Positions 37,270-46,312 are shown, counted from the stretch's first letter. The stretch: 49,008 nt of DNA from Acidimicrobiia bacterium (GCA_016215655.1 JACRIT010000045.1:1-49008), one strand, 5' to 3'. The notes: generated by a model not told the origin, from the sequence alone. Made by a program: numbers and translations.

Positions 37270-38489
37270 ACGTCCTCGGGACGCTCCAGAAGGGTGACCG
37301 CGAGGCTCAGGGGCGCTCCGTCCCGGGTGATGCCCAGTTCGATGGTGTCACCAACACGGAAGTAGCGGAGCTCGACCACGAGGCGGTCCATGGTCACCAC
37401 CGGTTCGCCGTCGAAGGTGGTGATGATGTCACCAACGGCCAGCCCGCCGAGGTCCGCCGCAGTGTCGGCGATGACCTCCGCGATCTGCACACCGGCCGGA
37501 GCCAGCGCGCCATCGACCTGGGTCTCGAAGTGGGTCGCGCCCGAGATCCCGAGGAAGGGGTGCGGCGACACTCCGGTGGCGATCAGGTCGGCAGTGATCC
37601 GTTCGACCATCTCGACCGGGATGGCGAAACCCAAGCCCTCGGCCCCGACATCGCTCACGCCGATGGCACTCGTGATGCCGATGAGTCGGCCATGGGCATC
37701 GACGAGAGCGCCGCCGCTCGAGCCCCGGGTGATCGGAGCGTCGGTCTGCAGCATCCCGAAGAGCTCGGTGCCCTCGCCGGTGTCGACCCTGCGGTCGAAT
37801 GCGGACAGCACTCCGACGGTGACGGATGGACCGCCCTCGAGTCCGAGGGGACTGCCGATGGCGATCGCGGTGTCGCCGATGGACATGGACCGCGACGAGC
37901 CGATGGCGATGGGGGTGAGGCCCTCGGTGGCGATGTCGAGCACGGCGAGGTCGGTGAGGTCATCTTCTCCGAGCAGCGTGGCGGTGTAGGTCCGCCCGTC
38001 GGCGAACACCACGCGGATGGCCACAGCGCCATCGACGACGTGCTGGTTGGTGACGATGGTCCCCGAAGAGGCGAGGACGACGCCGGATCCCGATGCGTCG
38101 GCGACGAACTCGTCCGAGGCGGTGCTGCTGACCTCGACGGTCACGATCGAGGGGATGACGAGGGCGGCGACCTCGGTCGCCGTCGACGGTGCCGCCGTGG
38201 ACGACCCTGCGGTGGTGGGGCCGGGCACGGTCGAGGTCGAGGGCGCCGACACGGCGACGGCGGGCGGAGCATCGTCGTCGGCGAGGAGCAGGACCGTCGC
38301 CGCCGTGGCGGCGCCAATGAGCGCCGCCAGCGTCATCCCCGCCACGAAGGGCCAGCGGGAGCGGGGTGTCGCCACCTCGATCACCCTGGCCGGCTCGACG
38401 GGGAAGGTCATGATCGGGCCGGGAGGCTCTTCCAGGTTGTCCCCCCAATCGATCAATCGATCAGGACGACTCCCGGTAGTGTCGGTCAT
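37266..38489 (-). CDS. membrane-anchored HtrA/DegP-like trypsin-PDZ protease
   Basis: 407 residues: a cytoplasmic Pro-rich N-terminus, one transmembrane helix (WPFVAGMTLAALIGAATAATVLLL), a Thr/Ser-rich linker, a trypsin-like domain with catalytic His in TNQHVV, Asp in DDLTDLAVL and Ser in RGSSGGALVD (GSSGG in place of the usual GNSGG), and a PDZ domain (VQIAEVIADTAADLGGLAVGDIITTFDGEPV). It should act in extracytoplasmic protein quality control. TACAAT lies 6 bp before ATG 38489. It forms an operon with the DUF2342 gene. Confidence 0.9.
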   Translation of the reverse strand: MTDTTGSRPDRLIDWGDNLEEPPGPIMTFPVEPARVIEVATPRSRWPFVAGMTLAALIGAATAATVLLLADDDAPPAVAVSAPSTSTVPGPTTAGSSTAAPSTATEVAALVIPSIVTVEVSSTASDEFVADASGSGVVLASSGTIVTNQHVVDGAVAIRVVFADGRTYTATLLGEDDLTDLAVLDIATEGLTPIAIGSSRSMSIGDTAIAIGSPLGLEGGPSVTVGVLSAFDRRVDTGEGTELFGMLQTDAPITRGSSGGALVDAHGRLIGITSAIGVSDVGAEGLGFAIPVEMVERITADLIATGVSPHPFLGISGATHFETQVDGALAPAGVQIAEVIADTAADLGGLAVGDIITTFDGEPVVTMDRLVVELRYFRVGDTIELGITRDGAPLSLAVTLLERPEDV

Positions 38490-38495
38490 GGGAGG

Positions 38496-38501
38496 ATTGT
38501 A
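38496..38501 (-). promoter_or_regulatory. -10 hexamer TACAAT overlapping the moaE start
   Basis: On the minus strand TACAAT ends 6 bp before ATG 38489 of the protease gene. Its last complementary base is the A of the moaE ATG at 38501, so the two divergent genes share these bases. Confidence 0.6.
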
Positions 38502-38941
38502 TGGTCGCAGCGCCGGTACCCCGCAGAGATCGCGTGACCGTTTCCGAGGCTCCCATCGATCCGGCGGCGTTGATCGACGCCGTCAGGGACCCCTCGGCGG
38601 GAGCCGTCGTCCTGTTCCTCGGCCCGGTGCGGGACCACGCCCCGGGGAGGAGCCGGGTGACCTCACTCGAGTACGAGGCCTATCACGAGGTCGTCGAAGA
38701 GCGGATCGGTGCGGTGGTCGCCGAGGCGCGGCGTCGTCATGCCGTGGTGGCGGTGGCGGTGGCGCATCGTGTCGGCATCCTCTCGGTGGGGGAGGTCTCG
38801 GTCGGGGTGGCGGTCTCGTCGGGCCACCGTCCCGAGGCGTTTGCCGCCGCCCGTCTCGTCATCGACGAACTCAAGTCCACTGCCCCCATCTGGAAGAAGG
38901 AGACATGGGAGGGAGGAGCAGAGTGGGTGGAGGGGAGCTGA
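38501..38941 (+). CDS. moaE: molybdopterin synthase catalytic subunit MoaE
   Basis: 146 residues. GAVVLFLGPVRDHAPGRSRVTSLEYEAYHE, VAVAHRVGILSVGEVSVGVAVSSGHRPEAF and LKSTAPIWKKET (with the active-site Lys residues) are diagnostic. It builds the dithiolene of molybdopterin with sulfur from MoaD, which is not in the window. ATG 38501 has GGGAGG 5 bp upstream; GTG 38534 is an alternative giving a more typical N-terminus and would avoid the overlap with the divergent promoter. Confidence 0.9.
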   Translation: MVAAPVPRRDRVTVSEAPIDPAALIDAVRDPSAGAVVLFLGPVRDHAPGRSRVTSLEYEAYHEVVEERIGAVVAEARRRHAVVAVAVAHRVGILSVGEVSVGVAVSSGHRPEAFAAARLVIDELKSTAPIWKKETWEGGAEWVEGS

Positions 38942-38951
38942 GCCGCCGTTG

Positions 38952-39108
38952 CGCAATTCGCAATTCGCAATGCGCCATTACCCCTTACCCGTTACCCGTT
39001 GCCCGTTCCCCGGTCTCGGTCGCCCTTCGCCACGTCTCTCGGCGGTCTGACGAATTGCGAATTGCGGATTGCGCAGCCGTAGTCGCCGCATCACCCATTG
39101 CCCATCGC
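38952..39108. repeat. composite heptamer arrays with in-phase change of word
   Basis: 38952-39007 holds eight units in one unbroken 7-bp phase that begin as CGCAATT, pass through CGCCATT and end as ACCCGTT and GCCCGTT. A core of ~38 bp ends in TCTGA (39046-39050), followed by three units of CGAATTG type (39051-39071), complementary to the start of the left array. A last short array of CCATTGC/CCATCGC type lies at 39088-39108. Confidence 0.85.
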
Positions 39109-39140
39109 CCGCCCCCTGGGCACCCTGCCGTCGCACTGTG

Positions 39141-39146
39141 TAGCCT
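39141..39146 (+). promoter_or_regulatory. -10 hexamer TAGCCT of the liv operon
   Basis: TAGCCT ends 9 bp before ATG 39156, with no Shine-Dalgarno, and would drive livF-livG-acyl-CoA synthetase-livH-livM. Confidence 0.45.
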
Positions 39147-39155
39147 CCCCAGGCA

Positions 39156-39938
39156 ATGCTGGCCCTCAAGAACGTCGAGGTCGTCTACTCCGACGTGATC
39201 CTGGTGTTGCGCGGGATCTCGTTGGAGGTACCCGACGGCAAGATCGTGGCGCTCCTCGGTGCCAACGGCGCCGGCAAGTCGACGACACTCCGGGCTATCA
39301 GCGGACTGCTCGACGTGCATCGCGGCGACCTCACCAAGGGCCAGATCACCCTCGATGAACACCGCATCGATCATCTTCCCCCAGCCAAGGTGGTGAAGCT
39401 CGGGATCGGCCAGGCACTCGAAGGCCGCCGCATCCTCGCCGAACTCACCGTGGAGGAGAATCTCCGGCTCGGGGCACACACCGCCCGCAAGACGCTCGAC
39501 GTCAATCTGGCGCGGGTGTACGAGTTGTTTCCCCAACTCAAGGAGCGGCCCCGGTTCACCGCCGGATACCTCAGCGGCGGCCAGCAGCAGATGCTCGCCA
39601 TCGGAAGGGCGCTCATGTCGAGCCCCCGTTTCCTGCTCCTCGATGAACCGAGCCTCGGCCTCGCCCCGTTGCTCGTGCAGCAGATTCGCGACATCATCGT
39701 GGAGATCAACCGCCAGGGTACGGGCGTGCTGCTCGTCGAGCAGAACGCCACGATGGCCCTCAGCATCGCCCACCACGGCTACATCATGGAGACGGGGAAG
39801 ATCGTCATGGACAAGCCGGCGCGTGAGTTGCTCGACGACGAGGACGTCCGCGAGTTCTACCTCGGGCTCTCCTCAGAGGGCTCGAAGTCGTTCGCCGAGG
39901 TCAAGCACTATCGGCGCAAGAAACGGTGGTTGTCATGA
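39156..39938 (+). CDS. livF: branched-chain amino acid-type ABC transporter ATPase LivF
   Basis: 260 residues: Walker A GANGAGKST, signature LSGGQQQMLAIGRAL, Walker B FLLLDEPSLGLAP and H-loop region VLLVEQNA. Sequence type and length fit LivF. It overlaps livG by ATGA. Substrate is set by the binding protein, not the ATPase. Confidence 0.9.
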   Translation: MLALKNVEVVYSDVILVLRGISLEVPDGKIVALLGANGAGKSTTLRAISGLLDVHRGDLTKGQITLDEHRIDHLPPAKVVKLGIGQALEGRRILAELTVEENLRLGAHTARKTLDVNLARVYELFPQLKERPRFTAGYLSGGQQQMLAIGRALMSSPRFLLLDEPSLGLAPLLVQQIRDIIVEINRQGTGVLLVEQNATMALSIAHHGYIMETGKIVMDKPARELLDDEDVREFYLGLSSEGSKSFAEVKHYRRKKRWLS

Positions 39939-40777
39939 GGGCGCGGCTGCTCCACGAGATCCTTCCTGCCGCCGAGGCCGATGGGTCGCCCCTGCTCGAG
40001 ATCGAAGACGTACACCTGTCGTTTGCGGGGGTCAAGGCGATCGACGGAGTGACCCTGACCGTTCGTCGCGGCGAGGTGTTCGCCGTGATCGGACCCAATG
40101 GCGCCGGCAAGACCTCGATCTTCAACTGCATCAGTGGCGTGTATCACCCCGGGCGCGGCTCGATCCGCTTCGGTGGTCGCGACATCATCGGGATGCGCCC
40201 CGACCGGATCGCCGATCTGGGGGTGGCGCGCACGTTCCAGAACATCGAGCTGTTCCCGCAGCTCACGGTCCTCGACAATCTCATGCTCGGGCGCCATCAG
40301 CATCTCCACTACGGCACTCCGGCGGCGATGATCCGTTTCGGCCGGGCGGCCCGCGAGGAGGCACGGAACCGCGAGGTGGTCGAAGGCATCATCGAGTTCC
40401 TCGACATCCAGCAGCACCGCAAGTCGTTCGTGGCGATGCTGCCCTACGGCATCCAGAAGCGCGTCGAGCTGGGACGGGCCCTGGCCATGGCCCCGAAGCT
40501 GCTCCTTCTCGACGAACCGGCGGCCGGGATGAACCTCGAAGAGACCGAGGACATGGCGCGGTTCATCACCGACATTCGCCACGAGCTGGGCATCGGCATC
40601 CTCCTCGTCGATCACGACATGCACATGGTGATGGACCTCGCCGACACCGTGCTCGCCATCGACTTCGGGCGGCCCATCGCCGTGGGGACGCCCCGTGAGA
40701 TCCAGGCCAACCAGGATGTGATCCGTGCCTATCTCGGCCAGGAGCACGCCGTCGCCGACCCCGGAGGTGCCGCATGA
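39935..40777 (+). CDS. livG: branched-chain amino acid-type ABC transporter ATPase LivG
   Basis: 280 residues from ATG 39935 (ATGA overlap with livF). Walker A GPNGAGKTS, the LivG-type ARTFQNIELFPQLTVLDNLMLG, signature replaced by LPYGIQKRVELGRAL (usual for LivG), Walker B LLLLDEPAAGMN and VDHDMHMVM. It overlaps the acyl-CoA synthetase gene by ATGA. Confidence 0.9.
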   Translation: MRARLLHEILPAAEADGSPLLEIEDVHLSFAGVKAIDGVTLTVRRGEVFAVIGPNGAGKTSIFNCISGVYHPGRGSIRFGGRDIIGMRPDRIADLGVARTFQNIELFPQLTVLDNLMLGRHQHLHYGTPAAMIRFGRAAREEARNREVVEGIIEFLDIQQHRKSFVAMLPYGIQKRVELGRALAMAPKLLLLDEPAAGMNLEETEDMARFITDIRHELGIGILLVDHDMHMVMDLADTVLAIDFGRPIAVGTPREIQANQDVIRAYLGQEHAVADPGGAA

Positions 40778-42615
40778 CCACGACCCTGCAGGGCACGATC
40801 TCGCCGGCGAGCCGGCTGCGCGACTTCGCCGCCCGGACCCCGGACGCGGTGGCGTTACGCGAGAAGAGCCGGGGCATCTGGCGTCAATTCACCTGGGCCG
40901 AGTTCTGGGATCAGGCGGAGACCTTTGCCCATGCGCTGATCGCTCACGGGATCGAGCGCGGCGATCGCGTCGCCATCCATTCCGACAACCGCCCCGAGTG
41001 GTTGTTCACCGACCTCGGCTCCCTGGCCGCCGGGGCCGCCTGCATGGGGCTCTATCCGACGAATCCGACCAGCGAGGTCGAGTACCTGGTCAACAACTCC
41101 GGCTCGCGGCTCCTGATCGTCGAAGACGAGGAGCAGGCCGACAAGGTGCTGGCCCTCGCCGCCGCCGACGTGCCCTCCGTGGAGAAGATCATCTATCTCG
41201 AGCACCGCGGGGTCGACGCCTACGACGACACGCGTCTCATGTCGTGGGACGCATTCATGGCCGAGGGTCGGGCGCACCGCGAGGCACACCCCCATGCCGT
41301 GGCCGAGCGGATGGCCCAGGCCAGCCCGGAGGATCTCGCCTACCTCGTGTACACCTCGGGCACGACCGGCCCTCCGAAGGGATCGATGATCACGCTGGGC
41401 AACCTGCAGTTCGCCACCGACGAGATCGCCGGCGACCAGGGCATCGTGCAGCCCGGTCCCGGTCCGAACGATCTCATCGTCTCGTACCTTCCTCTCTGCC
41501 ACATCTACGAGAAGCTGTTCTCGGTGGTGTTCAACACCGGCGCCGGCGTACCGATCCACTTCGGCGAGTCGCTCGACACCCTGGTTGCCGACATGCGTGA
41601 CGTGCAGCCGACCATCGTCCAGGGGGTGCCGCGCATCTGGGAGCGCATCCATGCGGCCATTCAGGTGCGTCTCGCCTCCGCTTCCCGGCTGAAGCGGGTG
41701 AATGCCGCCCTCTGGATGACCTCGGCCCGCTATGTGGGCAAGGCCCTGGTGCGCCGCGAGGGACGCCACTCGGCGCTCACCCGGACGCTCACGACGGTGG
41801 GCAACGTGTTCCTGTTTCGATCGCTCAAGGACCGGGTCGGGTTGCGTCGCATCCGCTACGGGGTTTCGGCCGCGGCGCCGATCGCCCCTGAGATCCTCCA
41901 GTTCTTCATGTCGATCGGGGTGCCACTCCACGAGGCCTACGGCATGACCGAAAACTGTGGCGTCGCCACCACGAATCGCCCCGGCCGGGTGAAGCTGGGC
42001 ACGGTGGGCGAGCCCTATCCCGGGGTGGAGCTCCGCCTCGACGACGAGACGGGGGAGATCCTCACCCGGCACCCTGCGGTGTTCGCCGGGTACTGGAACA
42101 TGCCGGAGGCGACGGCCCGCACCATCGACGCCGATGGCTGGCTGCACACCGGCGACGTCGGGGAGTGGGTCGATGGCACCCACGTGAAGATCATCGATCG
42201 CATCAAGGACATCATCATCACGAGCGGCGGCAAGAACATCTCACCGTCCGAGATCGAGAACACCCTGAAGACATCGCCCTTCATCAAGGAAGCGATCGTC
42301 ATCGGTGATCGCCGCAAGTTCCTCACCGCCCTCATCGGGATCGACTTCGAGGTCGTGAGCGAGTGGGCGCAGCGGCACAAGATCCCGCACACCACGTATC
42401 GGGACCTCTCGGAGAAGCCGGAGGTCGTGAAGCTGGTGCAGAAAGCCGTCGACGCCGCCAATGAGAAGTTCTCCCGGGTCGAACAGGTGAAGAGCTTCCG
42501 CCTGCTCACGAAGGAACTCGACCACGAAGAAGGCGAGCTCACCGCCACCCAGAAGGTGAAGCGCTCGGTGATCGAGACGAAGTTCGCCGACATGATCGAG
42601 TCGATGTACCGATGA
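40774..42615 (+). CDS. AMP-forming acyl-CoA synthetase (FadD15-like) inside the liv operon
   Basis: 613 residues. The P-loop YTSGTTGPPKGS, LHEAYGMTENCG, LHTGDVGEWVDGTHVKIIDRIKD and SGGKNISPSEIEN are the ANL-superfamily core motifs; overall type is long-chain acyl-CoA synthetase of the FadD15/FAA class. It activates a carboxylic acid to its CoA ester. Overlaps of 4 bp on both sides (livG stop, livH start) place it firmly within the transporter operon, suggesting that the transported compound is a carboxylic acid activated on entry. Chain length and identity of the substrate are unknown. Confidence 0.92.
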   Translation: MTTTLQGTISPASRLRDFAARTPDAVALREKSRGIWRQFTWAEFWDQAETFAHALIAHGIERGDRVAIHSDNRPEWLFTDLGSLAAGAACMGLYPTNPTSEVEYLVNNSGSRLLIVEDEEQADKVLALAAADVPSVEKIIYLEHRGVDAYDDTRLMSWDAFMAEGRAHREAHPHAVAERMAQASPEDLAYLVYTSGTTGPPKGSMITLGNLQFATDEIAGDQGIVQPGPGPNDLIVSYLPLCHIYEKLFSVVFNTGAGVPIHFGESLDTLVADMRDVQPTIVQGVPRIWERIHAAIQVRLASASRLKRVNAALWMTSARYVGKALVRREGRHSALTRTLTTVGNVFLFRSLKDRVGLRRIRYGVSAAAPIAPEILQFFMSIGVPLHEAYGMTENCGVATTNRPGRVKLGTVGEPYPGVELRLDDETGEILTRHPAVFAGYWNMPEATARTIDADGWLHTGDVGEWVDGTHVKIIDRIKDIIITSGGKNISPSEIENTLKTSPFIKEAIVIGDRRKFLTALIGIDFEVVSEWAQRHKIPHTTYRDLSEKPEVVKLVQKAVDAANEKFSRVEQVKSFRLLTKELDHEEGELTATQKVKRSVIETKFADMIESMYR

Positions 42616-43505
42616 CGCAGTTCCTCCAGGCGCTGGTGAATGGGGTGTCGCTGGCCTCGATCTACGCCCTCATCGCCCTCGGCTTCGTCATCATCTACAA
42701 GTCGATGCAGGTGCTCAATTTCGCCCAGCCGGCGCTGCTCCTGCTGGGCGGGTACTGGGTGCTCTACTTCGCCACGGTCTGGGGATGGGCGTTCCCCCTG
42801 GCGATCGTCGTCGGAGCGCTCTTCGCCGCCGCCACCGGGGTGATCGTGGAGCGGACGACGCTGCGCCCCATGGTGGGCAAGCCGGTGTTCGCGGTGGCGA
42901 TCCTCACCATCGGTCTCAACACCGTGATCTCGGTGATCGCGCTCGACCTCATGGGCGTCGAGATCCGTCAGATGGGCGACCCCTGGGGATTCGGGTTCGT
43001 GGAGTTCGGCGGGCTCAACATCGCCCACCGTCAGATCGCCGCCATCGTCGCCGTGGCGGTGCTCGTCGGTTTGCTCCTCGCCTTCTTCAAGTACTCGCGA
43101 CTCGGCCTGGCGATGCGCGCCACCGCGTTCGACCAGGAGGTGGCGCTGACCCAGGGGGTCTCGGTGAGCACGGTGTTCGCCCTGTCGTGGGCGATCGCCG
43201 CGGTCCTGGCCATGTTCGGCGGGGTGTTCCTCGGCTCCGGTGTCGGCTTCGAACGATCGGCGGCGGTGACCGCCCTCAAGGCCCTGCCGGTGGTGGTGGT
43301 CGGCGGCCTCGACTCGATCGCCGGCGCCATCGTCGGCGCGCTGCTCGTTGCCGTCTCCGAGACCCTCGCCGCCACCTATCAACCGGAATACGCCCCGTTC
43401 CTGGGCAAGGGCTTCTCCCAGTTGGTGCCCTACGTCGTCATGTTACTCGTGCTGCTCTTCAAGCCGTACGGTCTTTTCGGAACCAAGGAGATCGAGCGGG
43501 TATGA
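42612..43505 (+). CDS. livH: branched-chain amino acid-type ABC permease LivH
   Basis: 297 residues with about eight transmembrane helices. VNGVSLASIYALIALGFVIIYKSMQVLNFAQPALLLLGGY is the LivH N-terminal signature; GLAMRATAFDQEVALTQGVSV is the coupling loop, and VVVGGLDSIAGAIVGALLVAVSETLA is typical. ATG 42612 overlaps the synthetase stop, and its own stop overlaps livM. Confidence 0.92.
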   Translation: MTQFLQALVNGVSLASIYALIALGFVIIYKSMQVLNFAQPALLLLGGYWVLYFATVWGWAFPLAIVVGALFAAATGVIVERTTLRPMVGKPVFAVAILTIGLNTVISVIALDLMGVEIRQMGDPWGFGFVEFGGLNIAHRQIAAIVAVAVLVGLLLAFFKYSRLGLAMRATAFDQEVALTQGVSVSTVFALSWAIAAVLAMFGGVFLGSGVGFERSAAVTALKALPVVVVGGLDSIAGAIVGALLVAVSETLAATYQPEYAPFLGKGFSQLVPYVVMLLVLLFKPYGLFGTKEIERV

Positions 43506-44704
43506 GGCTGCGTCCCGGACTCATCGCCGACTATCGCGACGATGTCGCCGTGTTCCGGTCCAATGTGGCTCGGTTCTGGTTCGCCGTGCTGCTCGTGGCG
43601 GTGGTGGTGCTCGGCCTCGGTGGCACGCTTCCCCTGATCCCTGGCCTCGTCGACTTCACCCTCACCGGCGATCTCCTGCTCATCGCCGTCACCGCCGTGT
43701 TCGCCTCGATCGGGGCGATCGGACTCAACATCGTGACCGGGTTCGCCGGCCAGGTCTCGCTGGGTCACGCCTTCTTCCTCGGAGTGGGAGCGTTCACCGG
43801 TGCGATCCTCGGCGGCACCGAGGTGACCCGGCAGGTGGTCGATCTCAGCACCGGCCAATTCGTCGAGCGCACCATGCTCGTCGGCTACGACCTCGATCTC
43901 ATCATCTGGCTTCCGGCCGCCGGCCTGGCGGCGGCGTTCATGGGGCTCATCGTGGCTCCGGTGGCGTTCCGGCTGCGCGGCCTCTACCTCGCCTTCGTCA
44001 CACTCGGTCTGGTGTTCATCGGCGAGCACGTGTTCCGCGAGGCGACGGTGCTCACCGGGGGAGTCGGCGTGGGTCGCCCCACCGGTGTGCCGTCGCTGTT
44101 CGGACTTCGCTTCGACGAGGCAGGGGAGGTGTTCGGCATCTTCCTCAGCAAGCACCAGAAGCTGTTCTTCCTCGGCCTCGCCCTCCTCGTCGTCCTCGGG
44201 TTTGTCGCCAAGAATCTGGCCCGATCGCGGGTGGGCCGGGCACTGGCGGCGATCCGCGACCGCGACATCGCCGCCGAGATGATGGGGATCCCCCTGGCCC
44301 GCTACAAGATGATCGCCTTTGTGGTGTCGTCGTTCTACGCCGGTGTCGCCGGGGCGCTGCTCTACACCGCGGTGGGACAACTCGAGCCGGGCAGCTTCAA
44401 CCTGCTCCTTTCCATCGAGTTCATCGCCATGGTGCTCATCGGCGGGGTGGCCACCGTGTCGGGTTCGATCATGGGAGCGGTGTTCATCACCTTCCTTCCC
44501 CGGCTGGTGAAGTGGCTGGCAGGCTTTTGGATGTTCGGGTTCATCTCCGACTCGCCGACCGGCGGGTTGGTCACCCTCGCCCAGATGGAGTTGATCCTGT
44601 TCGGGGGCCTCATCGTGGTGTTCCTGATCCTGGAACCTCTGGGTCTGTACGGGATCTGGATCCGGATTCGCAACTACTGGAAGGCCTGGCCCTTCTCCTA
44701 CTAG
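43502..44704 (+). CDS. livM: branched-chain amino acid-type ABC permease LivM
   Basis: 400 residues from ATG 43502 (ATGA overlap with livH). IGAIGLNIVTGFAGQVSLGHAFFLGVGAFTGAIL and AFRLRGLYLAFVTLGLVFI are LivM signatures, and VGRALAAIRDRDIAAEMMGIPLARYKMIAFVVSSFYAGVAGAL is the coupling loop. A loop of ~45 residues after helix 5 (LFGLRFDEAGEVFGIFLSKHQK region) is common in this group. Confidence 0.92.
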   Translation: MRLRPGLIADYRDDVAVFRSNVARFWFAVLLVAVVVLGLGGTLPLIPGLVDFTLTGDLLLIAVTAVFASIGAIGLNIVTGFAGQVSLGHAFFLGVGAFTGAILGGTEVTRQVVDLSTGQFVERTMLVGYDLDLIIWLPAAGLAAAFMGLIVAPVAFRLRGLYLAFVTLGLVFIGEHVFREATVLTGGVGVGRPTGVPSLFGLRFDEAGEVFGIFLSKHQKLFFLGLALLVVLGFVAKNLARSRVGRALAAIRDRDIAAEMMGIPLARYKMIAFVVSSFYAGVAGALLYTAVGQLEPGSFNLLLSIEFIAMVLIGGVATVSGSIMGAVFITFLPRLVKWLAGFWMFGFISDSPTGGLVTLAQMELILFGGLIVVFLILEPLGLYGIWIRIRNYWKAWPFSY

Positions 44705-44706
44705 GG

Positions 44707-44786
44707 CGCCGGGAGGGTCGCCGGCCGGGGATGGGGGACCGGCCCCAGACCGGTCCCAGACCGATGGAACCGGCAGCCTCCCGGCG
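44707..44786. other. long inverted repeat in the livM-livK spacer
   Basis: CGCCGGGAGG (44707-44716) and its exact complement (44777-44786) enclose 60 bp that include two 11-bp near-repeats (ACCGGCCCCAG and ACCGGTCCCAG). It could terminate or attenuate transcription between livM and livK, letting the abundant binding protein be expressed separately. Confidence 0.5.
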
Positions 44787-44903
44787 GCCGCCGTGGAGTC
44801 GCTCGAACGCACGATCTGCGCGAGTCGGTGGGCGGTCGGATAGTGTGTGACCGCACGACCCCCCGGGTCGGGCCTACTTCGCAACACCAGGGAGGGAATC
44901 AGA

Positions 44904-46298
44904 ATGAAGAATCGGCGGCTCGTATTCTCGAGCCTCCTGATCGTGCTTGCCCTCGTGGCAGCGGCCTGCGGCGATGACGACGCCGAGACCACGACCACGA
45001 CGGCGGCAACCACGACGACGGTCGCCGGTACCACGGCGGCAACGACCACGCTGCCGCCCGAGCCCGAGGTCGCCTTCGATCTCGGTGTGACGCCGTCGCC
45101 GTGTGCCGATGCCGTGAACGAAGGCAACGGGTGCATCTACCTCGGCGTGATCTCGGACCTCACCGATGGTCCGTTCGCGCCGCTCGGGGTGCCGCTGACC
45201 CAGGCCCAGGAGGACTTCTGGGCGGAGGTCAACGCCGCTGGTGGCATCGATGGCTGGGACGTCGTGATCACGGCCGAGAACACCATCGACGCCCACTACG
45301 ACCCGACGCAGACGGCCGAAGGCGCCGTCACGCTCGCCGATCGCGTGCTCGGTCTGGCCCAGTCCCTGGGCACCCCGCAGACGCTCGGCGCGCTGCCGAC
45401 CCTGGTCGAGGGTGACATCGTCGCCGCTCCCGCCACCTGGTTCTCCGGGTGGGCGTTCACCGACGTCGATGCCGGCCTCATCATGGAGTCCGGTGCTCCG
45501 TACTGCTTCGAGGCCATGAACGGCATGGAGGGTCTCTACGACCTCCGTGGCGGAACCCCGTTCACCTGGGCGCTCGTGGCGTTCCCCGGTGACTACGGCG
45601 GCGACTACGGCGCTGGCGCCAAGATCGCTGCCGCCCAGTTGGGTCTCGGTGATCCCGTCGCCGAGATCCTGCAGATCCCCGTCTCGTTCGGCGGCAGCGT
45701 CGCCGAGACCGTGCCCGCCCTGCTCGCCGCTCAGCCGGACGTGATCGTCATGGTCACCGGCCCGACCGAGATGGCGCAGGTGGCCGGTGGTCTGTTCCAG
45801 AACGGGATGACCAGCTTCCAGATCCTCGGCGCCGGGCCGACCTGGAACGTCGCCCTCAAGGGCAATGCCGACCTGATGCCGCTGCTCGAGGCGGTCTATG
45901 TCGGCACCTCGCCGTGGGCGGGCTGGGACACGGACACCGAGGGCCACGCCGCGATGCGTGCCGCCGCCGAGAACCATGGGCGCACCCCGAGCGGCTCGTA
46001 CGTCGCCGGTTGGACCTGGCAGTATCCCTGGCTGGCCTTGCTCACCGAGGCCATTGCCTCCGGTGACCTGACCCGCTCCAACGTGGCGGCGATCGCAGCC
46101 ACGCTCGAGGACATCGACTACCAGGGCATCCTGCCGACGCGGACCTATGCGGGTACGCCGAACGACCACGTGGTTCGTTCGACGTTCCTCAACCAGGCCG
46201 ATGCGGATACGTCGGATGGTCTGAACCCATTGACCGACGCCTTCGTCGGCACGATTGCGGCCGATTTCGATCTCGCCGCTCCGTGCTTCGTGGGCTGA
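44904..46298 (+). CDS. livK: branched-chain amino acid-type substrate-binding lipoprotein
   Basis: 464 residues from ATG 44904 (GGGAGGG upstream). Lipobox LVAAAC (C22), a Thr-rich linker, then a periplasmic binding protein type I domain (IYLGVISDLTDGPFAPLGVPLTQAQEDFWAEVNAAGGIDGWDVVI, FQILGAGPTWN). The extra Cys pairs (CADAVNEGNGC, APYC, PCFVG) suggest disulfides. It is the presumed ligand receptor of the LivFGHM system; fusion of the operon with an acyl-CoA synthetase makes a carboxylate ligand as likely as an amino acid. Confidence 0.88.
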   Translation: MKNRRLVFSSLLIVLALVAAACGDDDAETTTTTAATTTTVAGTTAATTTLPPEPEVAFDLGVTPSPCADAVNEGNGCIYLGVISDLTDGPFAPLGVPLTQAQEDFWAEVNAAGGIDGWDVVITAENTIDAHYDPTQTAEGAVTLADRVLGLAQSLGTPQTLGALPTLVEGDIVAAPATWFSGWAFTDVDAGLIMESGAPYCFEAMNGMEGLYDLRGGTPFTWALVAFPGDYGGDYGAGAKIAAAQLGLGDPVAEILQIPVSFGGSVAETVPALLAAQPDVIVMVTGPTEMAQVAGGLFQNGMTSFQILGAGPTWNVALKGNADLMPLLEAVYVGTSPWAGWDTDTEGHAAMRAAAENHGRTPSGSYVAGWTWQYPWLALLTEAIASGDLTRSNVAAIAATLEDIDYQGILPTRTYAGTPNDHVVRSTFLNQADADTSDGLNPLTDAFVGTIAADFDLAAPCFVG

Positions 46299-46312
46299 TC
46301 GGATAGGGATCG

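Noticed and set aside
38952-39108. CRISPR array
   Set aside because: Units are contiguous 7-mers with no spacers, and no cas genes occur in the window.
43430-45136. 568-codon minus-strand frame across livM and livK
   Set aside because: Antisense shadow; it spans two genes and an inverted repeat and has low-complexity composition.
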